A stretch of 62,190 bases of DNA. It comes from Hymenobacter tibetensis. GTDB taxonomy: Bacteria > Bacteroidota > Bacteroidia > Cytophagales > Hymenobacteraceae. The position numbers were made by a program, and so were the translations under genes. Location of the stretch: the NCBI RefSeq assembly GCF_022827545.1, contig NZ_CP094674.1, forward strand, positions 1-62,190, given 5' to 3'. Every line of letters starts with the position of its first letter. The first letter of the stretch is position 1. Shown here in pieces: positions 25,330-33,900 of this stretch. Under the pieces are notes generated by a model, which worked only from the letters and a program-made list of their open reading frames with translations, searched no databases and had not been told where the DNA came from.

Positions 25330-25509
25330 TTAGCTACGGAGCTGGTAGTCGTCTTCGTTTTTGACCGTAGTGGGCTTGAAGGTGAGCTTGATCTCTTGAG
25401 AGAGCTGGGCCTTGATCTCGTTGAGCAGGGTGTTACTTTCTACGACCAGCTGCTTAACGTCCTGGAGCAGGTCGTGTAGGGTGGGCTGGGACTCGGTGGG
25501 AAGGGTCAT
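25330..25509 (-). CDS. 59-residue helical small protein
   Basis: ATG at 25509. The N-terminal 40 residues form a coiled-coil-like helix (LHDLLQDVKQLVVESNTLLN), followed by a short basic-acidic tail ending YQLRS. This resembles the N-terminal helix that precedes the HTH of Bacteroidota plasmid or phage excisionase-like proteins, but the HTH is missing. It sits between the antirepressor gene and a broken small gene on the same strand. Function unknown. Confidence 0.5.
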   Translation of the reverse strand: MTLPTESQPTLHDLLQDVKQLVVESNTLLNEIKAQLSQEIKLTFKPTTVKNEDDYQLRS

Positions 25510-25566
25510 GCTACGTGGTTGGTTTAGTGCGCTTTAATTTTGGCAGCTTAGATTTGAGTTGCGAGA

Positions 25567-26430
25567 TTAGCCTAACAAGCGCCGGAGCAGGGCCATGCCT
25601 TTCACGGCCTTCACGTAGAGTCGGGGGCGGCAATGGGTGCGGCCATACTCGTTTATATGGGGCTTGGGATATTTGACTTCAAAATAGTCCTTGTACTTGG
25701 CGTAAGGCGTGCCGCTCTTCTTGATGACGACATCTCGCTCGATCAGGAGCTTATACAGCTTGTTCTGGCCGATCCGGGAGTTGGGCAGCATATTGGCGGC
25801 CTGTTGCAGGGTGAGCAGCTCGTTGCTAGCCGTGAGGAAGTCCGCAATGGCTACGGACTCGGCCTGCTGCTGGATCACCTGGTGGGCGGCTTCGGCCAGT
25901 TGCATAACGCGCTGCGACTCCTGGAAGGCGGCCTCGGCGCGGCGAGTTTCCTGCTGAAGCTGCTGCTCTAGCTTTTCATTGTTCTCTACCTTTTCCGCCA
26001 ACTGGCGTAGTGCGTCGGCATAATTAGTTGGCAGCGGGTGAGTGTTGACCATTTGCTGGATGGCTTGGCGAGCCTGGCGGTAGAGCTCAAACACTTCCCG
26101 ATTGCCACGGACCACTAGATACTCTGCGCAGGAGATGCTAAGTTGAAAGATCTCTACCGTCGTGGCCCCTACTTCCCGCCCCTCCACGCGGCGATATGAC
26201 TGATAATCATGGCCTTCTGTAAACTTACTGCGCAGGGCCTTCACGGCGCCATCCTTGCGCGCATAGCCAATGGGCCACACGTGATCTAGGAGGACAGGAA
26301 ATAGCTCGCCGGTTCGCTCGGCCTGCAGGATGGTGGTGAAGTAGCGCTGAAGCTTTGCTGAGTTGGTGGGGTGGCCGTTCGGCAGCTGAATAACTTGGTG
26401 CTGGGGAGTGGCAGGCTGGGAGTCCATCAT
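25567..26430 (-). CDS. Phage-type antirepressor (AntA-like N-terminus, ANT-like C-terminus)
   Basis: 287 residues. The N-terminal 110 residues resemble the AntA/AntB antirepressor domain (FPVLLDHVWPIGYARKDGAV, FTEGHDYQSYRR). A long coiled coil follows (about 130-200, Gln/Glu rich). The C-terminal part fits an ANT/KilAC-like DNA-binding domain, with TLQQAANMLPNSRIGQNKLY and then RPRLYVKAVKGM. Such proteins relieve phage repressor control or bind replication-origin DNA. It is near an HTH gene on the same strand. This marks a phage- or plasmid-derived accessory module. Confidence 0.82.
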   Translation of the reverse strand: MMDSQPATPQHQVIQLPNGHPTNSAKLQRYFTTILQAERTGELFPVLLDHVWPIGYARKDGAVKALRSKFTEGHDYQSYRRVEGREVGATTVEIFQLSISCAEYLVVRGNREVFELYRQARQAIQQMVNTHPLPTNYADALRQLAEKVENNEKLEQQLQQETRRAEAAFQESQRVMQLAEAAHQVIQQQAESVAIADFLTASNELLTLQQAANMLPNSRIGQNKLYKLLIERDVVIKKSGTPYAKYKDYFEVKYPKPHINEYGRTHCRPRLYVKAVKGMALLRRLLG

Positions 26431-26501
26431 GTGGGAAACGTATTTATAAGTGTTATGGGAAAAATCTGAGCCACTCTAGATTCCGGGGTGGTTCTTTTCG
26501 T

Positions 26502-26855
26502 TTAGGCCTGCGGGGTGGCCAGCGGATTGAACCAGTCGAAGGTGGCTCCCGTGGGCACCGGCTGCGGGGCTGGCTGCTGCAGGACGTCTGGGAGGGGCTG
26601 GTAGCCAATGCTGCGGAATGCCTCGTACACGCGGTCCAGTACAGCCACGCTGGGTGTGGTCTGATTGAGCAAGTTGTGCGCGTGGCTGGCGCTGATGTTG
26701 GCCTCCCGAGCTAGTTGCGCCAGGAGCGGCCGGCGGGGACGGTGAGTGGCCCACCAGGCCCGTAGGTGAGCCAACTCGGTCGGTAGATCACGGTTAGGTG
26801 GAGTAAGAACGGGGCGGCCTCGACGGCGCTTGACGTATGTGAGTTGTTGCTCCAT
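26502..26855 (-). CDS. HTH (XRE-like) DNA-binding protein
   Basis: 117 residues from an ATG at 26855. The basic N-terminus (YVKRRRGRP) resembles an AT-hook-like arm. A helix-turn-helix follows (LAQLAREANISASHAHNLLN), in which the ISASHAHN segment would be the recognition helix. The C-terminal tail is proline-rich (LQQPAPQPVPTG). It lies 71 bases upstream of the antirepressor on the same strand, so it may be its regulator or repressor partner. Confidence 0.7.
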   Translation of the reverse strand: MEQQLTYVKRRRGRPVLTPPNRDLPTELAHLRAWWATHRPRRPLLAQLAREANISASHAHNLLNQTTPSVAVLDRVYEAFRSIGYQPLPDVLQQPAPQPVPTGATFDWFNPLATPQA

Positions 26856-27075
26856 ATTCCGTAAATACTCGCCCCGGCTTGCGCCTTTTTAGAAATTCAG
26901 CCAATGTGCCCGTTCTGTACCTTCACCCGGCAAATAACACGCTGTAAATCAGGTAAAAATTATTTTTCAAAATTAGGCTTGCGTGTACCCCGGAGCGCCG
27001 ACCTGATCGTCTGAGTGTCAGTAAAAATCGCTACGTAAAAAGCCCATACTTGACCTGCGAGGCGCTCGTGTCCCA

Positions 27076-27614
27076 CTACTCCAGGAGCCGGAGGTAGCGC
27101 TTGACGCGGGACTCGCTTATCTTGGTCGCGACCACCGTTACGTGCACTGACATTGCCGCTCCAAGCATTTCTTTACCTGGGTGAACTTGGCCTCATCTAC
27201 GCCGGGGCGACGGCCTAGGTCTTTGGCCAGGGCGATGCCGACGGCCGAACGCTCGCGGATACTCTCGCGGTTGTATTCGGCCAGCGCGGCGATGATACCT
27301 AGTACCAGGCGCCCGGCCAGGGTGTCTATGCCCAGGTCCGGGGCCACTAAGCGCACGCCCCGAGCGCTGAGCTCGCTGACGACCTGCCTAATGTGGGCGC
27401 TGTTGCGTCCGAACCGGTTCAGGCGGGAACAGTCACCTGATCGCCCGCGTGCACCGTGGTGAGCAGTTTTTGCAGTTCAGGGCGCTCGGTGGTGGCCCCG
27501 GAGCCCTTTTCCTGGATAGAAGTGAGCGGGGGCGATACCGGCGGCCGTGAGGGCACCTAGCTGGGTGTCGAGGTGCTGATCTTTGGCTGAGACGCGGGTG
27601 TAACCAAAGTGCAT
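27076..27614 (-). pseudogene. Resolvase/invertase gene broken by about three frameshifts
   Basis: It begins at ATG 27614 (MHFGYTRVSAKDQHLDTQ, with the catalytic Ser). The frame then breaks: the sequence continues in a second frame as EKGSGATTERPELQKLLTT, in a third as RLNRFGRNSAHIRQVVSEL and VRLVAPDLGIDTLAGRLVLG, and after KKCLERQ shifts again to KISESRVKRYLRLLE with a stop at 27076. All domains of a Tn3-like resolvase are present in order. A relic of a transposon or invertase module. Confidence 0.88.
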
Positions 27615-28547
27615 GGTCGGTTCAGGAAGTTGGGCCCCACAATGCAATAAGTTAGACCCACATTTAGTCCCTGATTTTGCGGGGCTGAAGGGCTGCCGAA
27701 TAAGTGGGCATACAAGGTGTACCTTTCTGAACGTGGCCAGGCGCCCCGCTGCGGAACGCGGGCGGGCGTACATACGTGGGCGCGCGGTGGTGGTTGAAGC
27801 CCCTACGCTGCTTCTCACTTCGCTCCTTGCTCCTCCTTCGTCGTCACCGTCACTCAGTAGACCTGCGGCACAACAGCTCACCGTAAGGGACGTACTTTTC
27901 TTTATTCGATAAGGAAGCCCGAAGTCAAGGACTACGGCAACGGTGGCCGCGCAGCAGTGGCCGTTGTCGCCTTCCATATGGCGCTGGTTTTTGTTACGAA
28001 ATGGAAAACCGTTACAGAAAACCCGTTTCGCTGCGGATTATTGAATCACGGAGCCGGGGCTCCATTTTGAGAAGGCCGCCGCCCTACGCCATCGCTGCGC
28101 TCGGCTAAACCCCAACGGAAAGCTAAAGCTTTACTATCGGTATTGGTTTTTATATCAGTGTGCCCGAAATCGAGGAAATCTCGAAGAAAACAGCTTTCAT
28201 TTACAGGTAACCCACTTTTTCTTCCGCTGAAATGGTGGCCATTAACCACCTACTTGTAGCCCAGTAGCGGGCCCAGAAGCGGATGCCGTAGCCCGAATCA
28301 GTAAGCCGCTTACCGGTAGCCTAATGCTGAGCTTATAGCACCCATCCATTTTTATCGTGAAGCAACCTTTTGCCCGCCCCGGCGTTAGGCCGCCTATTAT
28401 ACTGAATATTAGCGAGTTATTCCATAACGGCAGGGATGAATTTTGCGTATAGTTGTACGGTTGCAGCATGCTTAAATATTTTTTCAAATTTTTCTCTGGA
28501 AACGGCCATTTCCAGGGGAGCTGCAGTTTGGAGCGCGTATTTAAGCT
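27615..28547. other. 930-base region without a supported gene
   Basis: Several ORFs are open on both strands but they are Cys/Ser/Pro-rich shadows with no motif. The base composition changes around 28380-28500, which is AT-richer and may be a promoter or leader zone of the polymerase-like gene. No transposase, tRNA or iteron-like array is seen. Confidence 0.45.
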
Positions 28548-28695
28548 CGTGACGGTAGTCGTCACGGTCCCAACAGACCTACCTGCTGGCGGCTGGCCGG
28601 GGAGATTGGTGTGTTGCTCCCCGGCCAGATTCCACCGCTTTTTACGCACCACCTGCTTGGAATCAGGTACTGCCTCGGGCTGGCGATAACACCAG
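28548..28695. promoter_or_regulatory. Cluster of strong hairpins in the leader of the polymerase-like gene
   Basis: CGTGACG / CGTCACG (28548-28554 and 28560-28566), then a 12-base perfect stem CTGGCCGGGGAG / CTCCCCGGCCAG (28593-28604 and 28617-28628), then GCTGG / CCAGC around 28680-28695. They lie within 170 bases upstream of the start at 28713. They could be a regulated leader, a plasmid single-strand origin or a recognition structure. None has a T-run. Confidence 0.55.
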
Positions 28696-28712
28696 CAGCA
28701 ACACACCCATAC

Positions 28713-30167
28713 ATGCCTTCAGCCGTTACTAAACGCCTTTGCCTCCCGGCTAACCTTGACATCCCGAAATTCTTACACGATTTGGCTCACTTTGGTGAGA
28801 AGATCGCTGAAGGCGGGCTCTGCTTTCTTTCTTACGTAGTACAAGCCGGCAGCTATGGCGATCACGTCATTGATGACGGCTTCGGCCGGAACTGGCGCCA
28901 GGTACACTCCGATATTCCGCGCAGCTTTCTGACCGATGACTATGTCGCGGTCCTTGACTGCATGATAGCCAGGGGCTACATTGAGCGCATGGATGCCGAT
29001 CCGGAAACCGGCGAGTACTTTGCGGATGGTTTCTACCTGCGGCCAATCGCCAGCTTGAAAGGTCGCGAAAGTCAGGCTAAGCAATTTCGCATCCACGCTC
29101 AGCAACTGGGGAGTGACAAGAAGTATAAGGTACTCAACGTAACCTTGGGTCAGCGAGAGCTTAACAAGTTTGTAGGTATTGAGAACCGCGTAACTTACGT
29201 GAATGAGAAATACCGTAACCTGGTGCGCGAGTCGATGAAGAAGATAGTATTACTGGATACGGCCGAGTCGCGGGCTGCCATCAAGAAGCTCTATGAGGAG
29301 AACAAGGTGCGCGTGACGCCGGAAATTTTTCTGGACGTCTTTAATAACCAACCTTTCAAGGAGGTGCAAGTTGACCGCTTTGGCTATCGAGTGCACTCGC
29401 AAATGGTTACTGTGCCGAAGCTTTTGCGCGAGTTCTTGCGCTTTGACTTCGACATGGTTACGTCGCTGGTAGAGATCGATCTGGTGAACTCGCAGCCGGC
29501 CATCTTTGCCTCCATTACGCCGGCGCTCATCAAGCGCTTCGCACCGGAGTGCAAGGGAGCCATCCCGCTGTTTAAGGCGGTAGAGAAAGATGCTAACTGG
29601 CAGCTATTTCAGCAGCTCTGCTTCGATACGACGATTTACGAGACGCTGCAGGATGCTTATAACAAGGCCTACCAGCATAAGATGTTAAAGAAGCTGACGC
29701 GCGACGAGGCTAAATTGATCTTTTATCTGGCGGCGTTCGGAGACTACGATTACCTAGAGACCGAAAACGTTGGCCATCTAGAAGGGCTAATCAATGAGGG
29801 TATTTTATTTGGTGAGAATGACGAAGTCATCGATAAGCTAAAGAAACGCATCTTCGCAGCTCAGGCCTACATCATGTTCAAAAAGCTATTCCCGACGGTG
29901 CACCAGCTCTTCTATGAGCTAAAGGCCCTGAAGTGGGACTTTAACCCCGGCATTAGCTACTCCAATAATTGCCTGCTAGCTCAGCGCATCGAGTCCGGCC
30001 TGGTCTATACTACGCTGGTGAAAGCCACGCACGAAGCCGGTATTGAAGTGGTGACTATTCACGATTCCTTGCTGGTGCGCCAGGAAGACGAGGTCCGCGT
30101 GCGGACCATCGTGCAGCGCGAGCTGGCAAAGCTGAAGCTCAAGTTGCGCCTGAAGAAAAAGGCGTAG
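28713..30167 (+). CDS. Family A polymerase-like protein of a plasmid (TV-Pol-like)
   Basis: 484 residues from an ATG at 28713; upstream in-frame sequence is hairpin leader. Palm motifs: motif A with Asp256 in VEIDLVNSQPA; an O-helix motif with Arg330, Lys334, Tyr338, Phe342 and Gly343 in TRDEAKLIFYLAAFG (compare the R-x3-K-x3-(F/Y)-x3-(Y/F)-G pattern of Pol I and T7 enzymes); motif C with His450-Asp451 in VVTIHDSLLV. It lacks an exonuclease domain, and the 250 N-terminal residues have no recognised fold. This fits the small mobile-element polymerases related to DNA polymerase A and T7 RNA polymerase. Location beside rep and par suggests a role in plasmid replication or transcription. Confidence 0.72.
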   Translation: MPSAVTKRLCLPANLDIPKFLHDLAHFGEKIAEGGLCFLSYVVQAGSYGDHVIDDGFGRNWRQVHSDIPRSFLTDDYVAVLDCMIARGYIERMDADPETGEYFADGFYLRPIASLKGRESQAKQFRIHAQQLGSDKKYKVLNVTLGQRELNKFVGIENRVTYVNEKYRNLVRESMKKIVLLDTAESRAAIKKLYEENKVRVTPEIFLDVFNNQPFKEVQVDRFGYRVHSQMVTVPKLLREFLRFDFDMVTSLVEIDLVNSQPAIFASITPALIKRFAPECKGAIPLFKAVEKDANWQLFQQLCFDTTIYETLQDAYNKAYQHKMLKKLTRDEAKLIFYLAAFGDYDYLETENVGHLEGLINEGILFGENDEVIDKLKKRIFAAQAYIMFKKLFPTVHQLFYELKALKWDFNPGISYSNNCLLAQRIESGLVYTTLVKATHEAGIEVVTIHDSLLVRQEDEVRVRTIVQRELAKLKLKLRLKKKA

Positions 30168-30208
30168 GTCCTCCCCTACTTCCCCCCTCTAATTAAGCTC
30201 AATTATAC

Positions 30209-30706
30209 ATGCTGATTGATATAGTCTCGCTGCTAATCTTAATGCCTGTAACTTTTATACTCAACACGATCGCCCATGAGTTAGGCCATGCTGTAGCTGG
30301 TAGATTGGTGGGGCTAACTATTCACGAAATATTAATTGCAACAGACGTAAGAAAAGGCCAAGTGAAGCCACGGTTTACAGTGGCTGGCACCGAGTTCTAC
30401 TTGGCCCCTAATAGTCTCTTATCGTCTGTCACCACATCAGGTGTTGCTTTCAGCCAACATCCCATTAAGCAAATTATCTTCAGTCTGGCGGGTCCACTGA
30501 GTGGCGCTTTAGTAGCAACCGTATTCGCCTACTTTTCTGTGGGCCTCACGGGCACTGCTGCCGTCAACGTCATTGCGCTGAGTATTTCCATCTTCTATAT
30601 CATTATGGACTTGGCCAACCTTGAGCCGCAGTATCAAGCGTATAATATACCCAGTGATGGTATGAAAATACGCAACGCTTGGCGACAACTGCGAGCCAGG
30701 GAGTAG
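30209..30706 (+). CDS. M50-like (site-2 protease type) membrane metalloprotease
   Basis: 165 residues with about four membrane segments. It has the zinc motif His23-Glu24-x-x-His27 in IAHELGHAVAG within the first membrane helix, and the second family motif N137-LEP-(9)-DG (LANLEPQYQAYNIPSDGMKI) near the C-terminus. It is a minimal member of the site-2 protease fold and lacks PDZ or CBS domains. It starts 41 bases after the polymerase-like gene on the same strand, so co-transcription is likely. It converges with the rep gene four bases away. The substrate is unknown; a membrane-anchored regulator is possible. Confidence 0.85.
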   Translation: MLIDIVSLLILMPVTFILNTIAHELGHAVAGRLVGLTIHEILIATDVRKGQVKPRFTVAGTEFYLAPNSLLSSVTTSGVAFSQHPIKQIIFSLAGPLSGALVATVFAYFSVGLTGTAAVNVIALSISIFYIIMDLANLEPQYQAYNIPSDGMKIRNAWRQLRARE

Positions 30707-30709
30707 ACG

Positions 30710-31924
30710 TTAGCGCTTTACCAGGTAGTCCACCCCAGCGCGGCTTTCCAGCTGGAAGCCCTGACTCAAGTACAAGCGCAGCACGTGCTCCTCGAAGGTT
30801 TCCTCCACTAAGATCTTTTTCAGGAAGGGGCCGGGGTTAGTAAACATCTCCCGCACCTCGGCCAGCGGCAGTGCTACTTCCTTCGCTGCTAGCGCCTGAG
30901 CCTTCGCTGACCGTTTCGGAGCAGGCCGAGCTTGCTCCTCCAGAAACTCGGCCAGCAGGTACTTCTCGGCCAGCGCTTTATAAATGGCCCCCGAGGCTCT
31001 TTTCACTTTGCCCAACTCTTTCTGCTTGGTGACCCGGTTGAGCACAAACTCTACGTAGTCTAACCCGTACTCGCCCGCGGCCAGCTGACCAGCAATTTGC
31101 TCCAACGACCGTTTGCTCACGCCAACGGCTAGGAGCGGCTGCTTCCAGTCAGCACTCTCGGCTGGCTCGGCACTTTCAGTATGCTCAGTATACTGAGCAT
31201 CTTTGGTAATTTCAGTATTCACAATTTTCTCAGGATGCTCAATCAGAAATTTGATGCGCTGCACAATCTGATTTTGCCGTTCGGTCTCGAAGTTGAATGG
31301 CATATCGGTGGAGGCTAACTCCCGCTGGGCCTTATCTAACACCCGGGCCTTGAACGAAGAAAAACGCGGGTACTCGTTTTCGGCAATGTCCAGAATAAAG
31401 CGCAACTGCTGCAGCGTCATCGTGCGCTCGCCAAACGTAGCGTACTCCTTTAGAAGCCAGTAGATCCGGAGCGCATACGGGCTTTTCAGCTTCCGGAGCT
31501 CTGCGAGGGTCGCCGTCGTGAAGTTGCCCGATGACCGGAGCTGTAGCAGGTACGGCATGATCAGCGGGTTGAAGATGGCCACTACTCCCCCTTCGTCGCC
31601 TCTGTATTCGGCCTTGGCCAGCAACGGGATGTACTCGAAGTGGGGCTTCTTGCTTCGCTTTCGGGTGCCCTCCTCCAGCTTCTCGATGTAAATGGTAAAC
31701 GAGCTAAGCTTCTTACACATCAAATCGATCTGGTGGTAGGCCGACCCGCCCTCCGGTTGGAAGAAGATCTCGCGGATCGGAATCACGTGCTCCTTGAAGT
31801 CGGCGTCCTCGTACTCGATGCGGGCGAGCAACGACAAAAACAGGCGCATCTGCAGCGGCTCAAAGCTAAATCTGGCATTGATTAACGCGTTGTGCTGGGC
31901 GACAATACGGGCGTTGTTGTCCAT
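30710..31924 (-). CDS. Plasmid replication initiator (Rep_3/RepB family)
   Basis: 404 residues from an ATG at 31924. The N-terminal winged-helix initiator region includes LINARFSFEPLQMRLFLSLL, DLMCKKLSSFTIYI and LRKLKSPYALRIYWLLKEY, which are typical of Rep_3 initiators (compare RepB, RepE, pi). The C-terminal 150 residues are Ala/Glu-rich and family-specific. Iterons begin 21 bases upstream of its start, as expected for a Rep that binds the origin and represses its own promoter. It converges with the metalloprotease gene. Confidence 0.93.
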   Translation of the reverse strand: MDNNARIVAQHNALINARFSFEPLQMRLFLSLLARIEYEDADFKEHVIPIREIFFQPEGGSAYHQIDLMCKKLSSFTIYIEKLEEGTRKRSKKPHFEYIPLLAKAEYRGDEGGVVAIFNPLIMPYLLQLRSSGNFTTATLAELRKLKSPYALRIYWLLKEYATFGERTMTLQQLRFILDIAENEYPRFSSFKARVLDKAQRELASTDMPFNFETERQNQIVQRIKFLIEHPEKIVNTEITKDAQYTEHTESAEPAESADWKQPLLAVGVSKRSLEQIAGQLAAGEYGLDYVEFVLNRVTKQKELGKVKRASGAIYKALAEKYLLAEFLEEQARPAPKRSAKAQALAAKEVALPLAEVREMFTNPGPFLKKILVEETFEEHVLRLYLSQGFQLESRAGVDYLVKR

Positions 31925-31944
31925 GGTCGAAGGGAGTGAGTCGG

Positions 31945-32290
31945 GGCATTTTTGTTGCACCCTGAGCGGTTTACGTTAAAAAGGTAGCACCCTGGTGAAG
32001 CATTCTGTTGCGCCCTGACGTCATTTTTGTAGCACCCTGGCTAGTGTGGATAAGTCAAGGCATTCTTGTTGCACCCTGATCGGCGCAGGGCATTTTTGTT
32101 GCACCCTGACGGCATTTCTGTTGCGCCCTGGGGGCATTCTTGTTGCAGCCTCACGGCATTCTTGTTGCAGCCTGACCGTACATCCTGCTGAAATTCAGTT
32201 AGATATGACCCCTGTAATACTATAATATCAATAAGTAAAGTAAACTAGCTAGTAGGAGCTTCTTCAAAGGGCATTCTTGTTGCACCCTGA
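31945..32290. repeat. Iteron array, probable plasmid origin of replication
   Basis: The consensus is about 21 bases: GGCATT(C/T)TTGTTGCACCCTGA. Full or near-full copies start at 31945, 32000, 32021, 32059, 32089, 32111, 32133, 32155 and 32270, plus a partial at about 31983. All are in the same orientation, with 21-24 base periodicity within the cluster 32089-32175 and a looser lead. AT-rich DNA at 32200-32250 and 32340-32410 could be the melting region. They flank the rep promoter, so they also serve as operators. Confidence 0.92.
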
Positions 32291-32411
32291 CCAACTGCCC
32301 CTGCGGGGCATAAGCCGGTAGTACAAGAATGACGGGCAACTATAGACTGCCCCTAATGGGGCAAAAAAAAGTTTATTGCTTTAAATATAGTTTTTTACTA
32401 ATATATACTGT

Positions 32412-32690
32412 CTAAACCTCCGAGGGCGGCTTTCCATTCATTAATAGGTCCAACTTTAGTACCCGATACTTTGCTTCAACGATGCGAATGATTTCCTTCA
32501 GCTCTCCTCGTTGACGGACTCCTTTCAATCCAAGAGCTACCGTTCCAGTGAGCTTGAAAACGTTTGGGCCAAGCAATAACCACACATCGTCATTCGACAT
32601 TTCACTGCTTATTTCGCAGTAGAGAAGCGATGTTTTTGATTGGAGGCCATTAAGGTGCTTCAAGAGTTGCTCGAAGGTGTTTATAGCCAT
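32412..32690 (-). CDS. Uncharacterised protein of the partition operon
   Basis: 92 residues. The ATG at 32690 overlaps the stop of the upstream gene (TAATG), so the two are coupled. The sequence is mixed alpha/beta: an N-terminal helix (NTFEQLLKHLNGL), strands (KTSLLYCEISSEMSND, VWLLLGPNVFKL) and a C-terminal helix. It has no known motif. As the third gene of the ParA operon it may be a partition accessory or copy-control factor. Confidence 0.7.
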   Translation of the reverse strand: MAINTFEQLLKHLNGLQSKTSLLYCEISSEMSNDDVWLLLGPNVFKLTGTVALGLKGVRQRGELKEIIRIVEAKYRVLKLDLLMNGKPPSEV

Positions 32691-33034
32691 TATGCCCCCA
32701 GTTTGCGATTAGTTTTGCGCAGCTTCTCCAGTACCTGGGCGGGCAGCTCCCTTTGTGCCGCGGGTAATTGCTGCAGGGCCTGCTGCAGGGCGTTGTCCAC
32801 AAACTCACGGATCTCGAAGCCGGGCTCGTAGTACTCGGCCTGCTTGAGCTGTAGATAAATGGACCGGTGCACGTAGGAGCCAAAGGCCACCCAGGGGTCG
32901 GGGTCCTCCGGCGGCGGGGCGGGGGCCTGAACGGGCGCCGTGGCATCGGGGAACATCAGCCCATTAGGCGCGTCTAGTAGGGACGGGCTGGGCTGGCTTA
33001 ACTTAGTCTTCAAACGTTCAGAACGGGCGCTCAT
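32690..33034 (-). CDS. ParB-like partner, small centromere-binding protein
   Basis: 114 residues. The N-terminus is disordered and Pro/Ala-rich (PVQAPAPPPEDPDP). The C-terminus is helical (FGSYVHRSIYLQLKQAEYYEP and EIREFVDNALQQAL) and could form a ribbon-helix-helix-like or helical dimer. It overlaps parA by four bases at its start. A small protein directly after parA is usually the DNA-binding partition partner; the sequence itself does not match classical ParB. Confidence 0.72.
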   Translation of the reverse strand: MSARSERLKTKLSQPSPSLLDAPNGLMFPDATAPVQAPAPPPEDPDPWVAFGSYVHRSIYLQLKQAEYYEPGFEIREFVDNALQQALQQLPAAQRELPAQVLEKLRKTNRKLGA

Positions 33035-33789
33035 AGTCGGGCTAGCATTTCGGTGGTAAGTTCCTCGTAGTCCTGGGCGCCGGCGCTCTCAGGGGCGTAG
33101 GAATAGAGATCTTGCTTTTCAATCTGGGCCTCGGCCAGCTTGCCGTTCTGGCGGATGCTGGTGGCCATCAGCAGGGGCGCCATCACGGGATTGTCGCGCA
33201 TGACTTCCACCACGTCGTGGTGCATGCCGAACCGGTAGCTGGGCGAGTATTTGGTCAGGAACAGGCCGCCCACTTTGAGCTTCTGGTTGAAGTTCTTGGC
33301 CATCACGCGCACGGCCTCCAGCAGGGTATTAAGCCCCTCGTAGCCGAAGAACTCGGGCTGGGTCGGAATGAAGACGGCATCACTGGCCACCAGGGCGCCA
33401 TACGTGAGGCTGGTGAGCGCCGGCGGGGTGTCGATGAGGCAGTAGTCGAATTCGGCCGCAACGTCTTCCAGCTGGTCGCGCAGAAAGAATTGGTAGGCGG
33501 GCTGCTGACCGAGCACCTTCTCCAGTTGCGTGAGCTCCAGAGCCGCCGGCGCCAGGGCCAGGTTCGGGCCCACCTTGAGCAGGATCTGGCGCAGGGTTTT
33601 CTCGCCCTGAATCACGTGGCCCAGGTGACTGACCACCTGCACCGGGAACGACATGGTCAGGTTGTGCTGGGGGTCGCAGTCCAGCAGCAGCACCCGGTGG
33701 CCCCTGTGGGCCAACTGCTGGGCCACGGCCAGCGTGCTGGTGGTTTTGCCCACGCCGCCCTTGTGGTTGGCAAAGGTAAGAATCCGCAT
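33031..33789 (-). CDS. parA: ParA-type partition ATPase
   Basis: 252 residues. The deviant Walker A motif KGGVGKTT follows FANH at the N-terminus. The Asp-containing LLLDCDPQHNLT is the A' motif, and YCLIDTPPAL is Walker B. The length fits a type Ib ParA without an N-terminal HTH. It drives plasmid segregation by ATP-dependent binding to nucleoid DNA, stimulated by its partner. It overlaps the next gene by four bases (33031-33034), giving a three-gene operon. Confidence 0.95.
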   Translation of the reverse strand: MRILTFANHKGGVGKTTSTLAVAQQLAHRGHRVLLLDCDPQHNLTMSFPVQVVSHLGHVIQGEKTLRQILLKVGPNLALAPAALELTQLEKVLGQQPAYQFFLRDQLEDVAAEFDYCLIDTPPALTSLTYGALVASDAVFIPTQPEFFGYEGLNTLLEAVRVMAKNFNQKLKVGGLFLTKYSPSYRFGMHHDVVEVMRDNPVMAPLLMATSIRQNGKLAEAQIEKQDLYSYAPESAGAQDYEELTTEMLARL

Positions 33790-33810
33790 GTGGTAAGAGG
33801 GTTAGTTGGC

Positions 33811-33900
33811 CCAAACATACCTGGTAAATCGAATATTTCCAATATTTATAAAATATTTAATATGTTTGGCAATCTCGGTATACTAAAAATATTGAATATA
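33811..33900. promoter_or_regulatory. AT-rich inverted repeat upstream of parA, candidate operator or centromere
   Basis: CCAAACATA (33811-33819) pairs with TATGTTTGG (33861-33869). Between and beyond them are repeated AATATT units (GAATATTTCCAATATTTATA and others). It lies between the divergent parA and the 132-residue gene. Such sites are bound by ParB-type proteins or autorepressors; which one cannot be told. Confidence 0.5.

Noticed and set aside
27613..27912. 99-codon plus-strand frame
   Set aside because: Overlaps the start of the resolvase pseudogene and is Ser/Pro/Arg-rich in the manner of a shadow frame.
28242..28706. 154-codon minus-strand frame upstream of the polymerase-like gene
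   Set aside because: Runs through the hairpin cluster and has no protein character.
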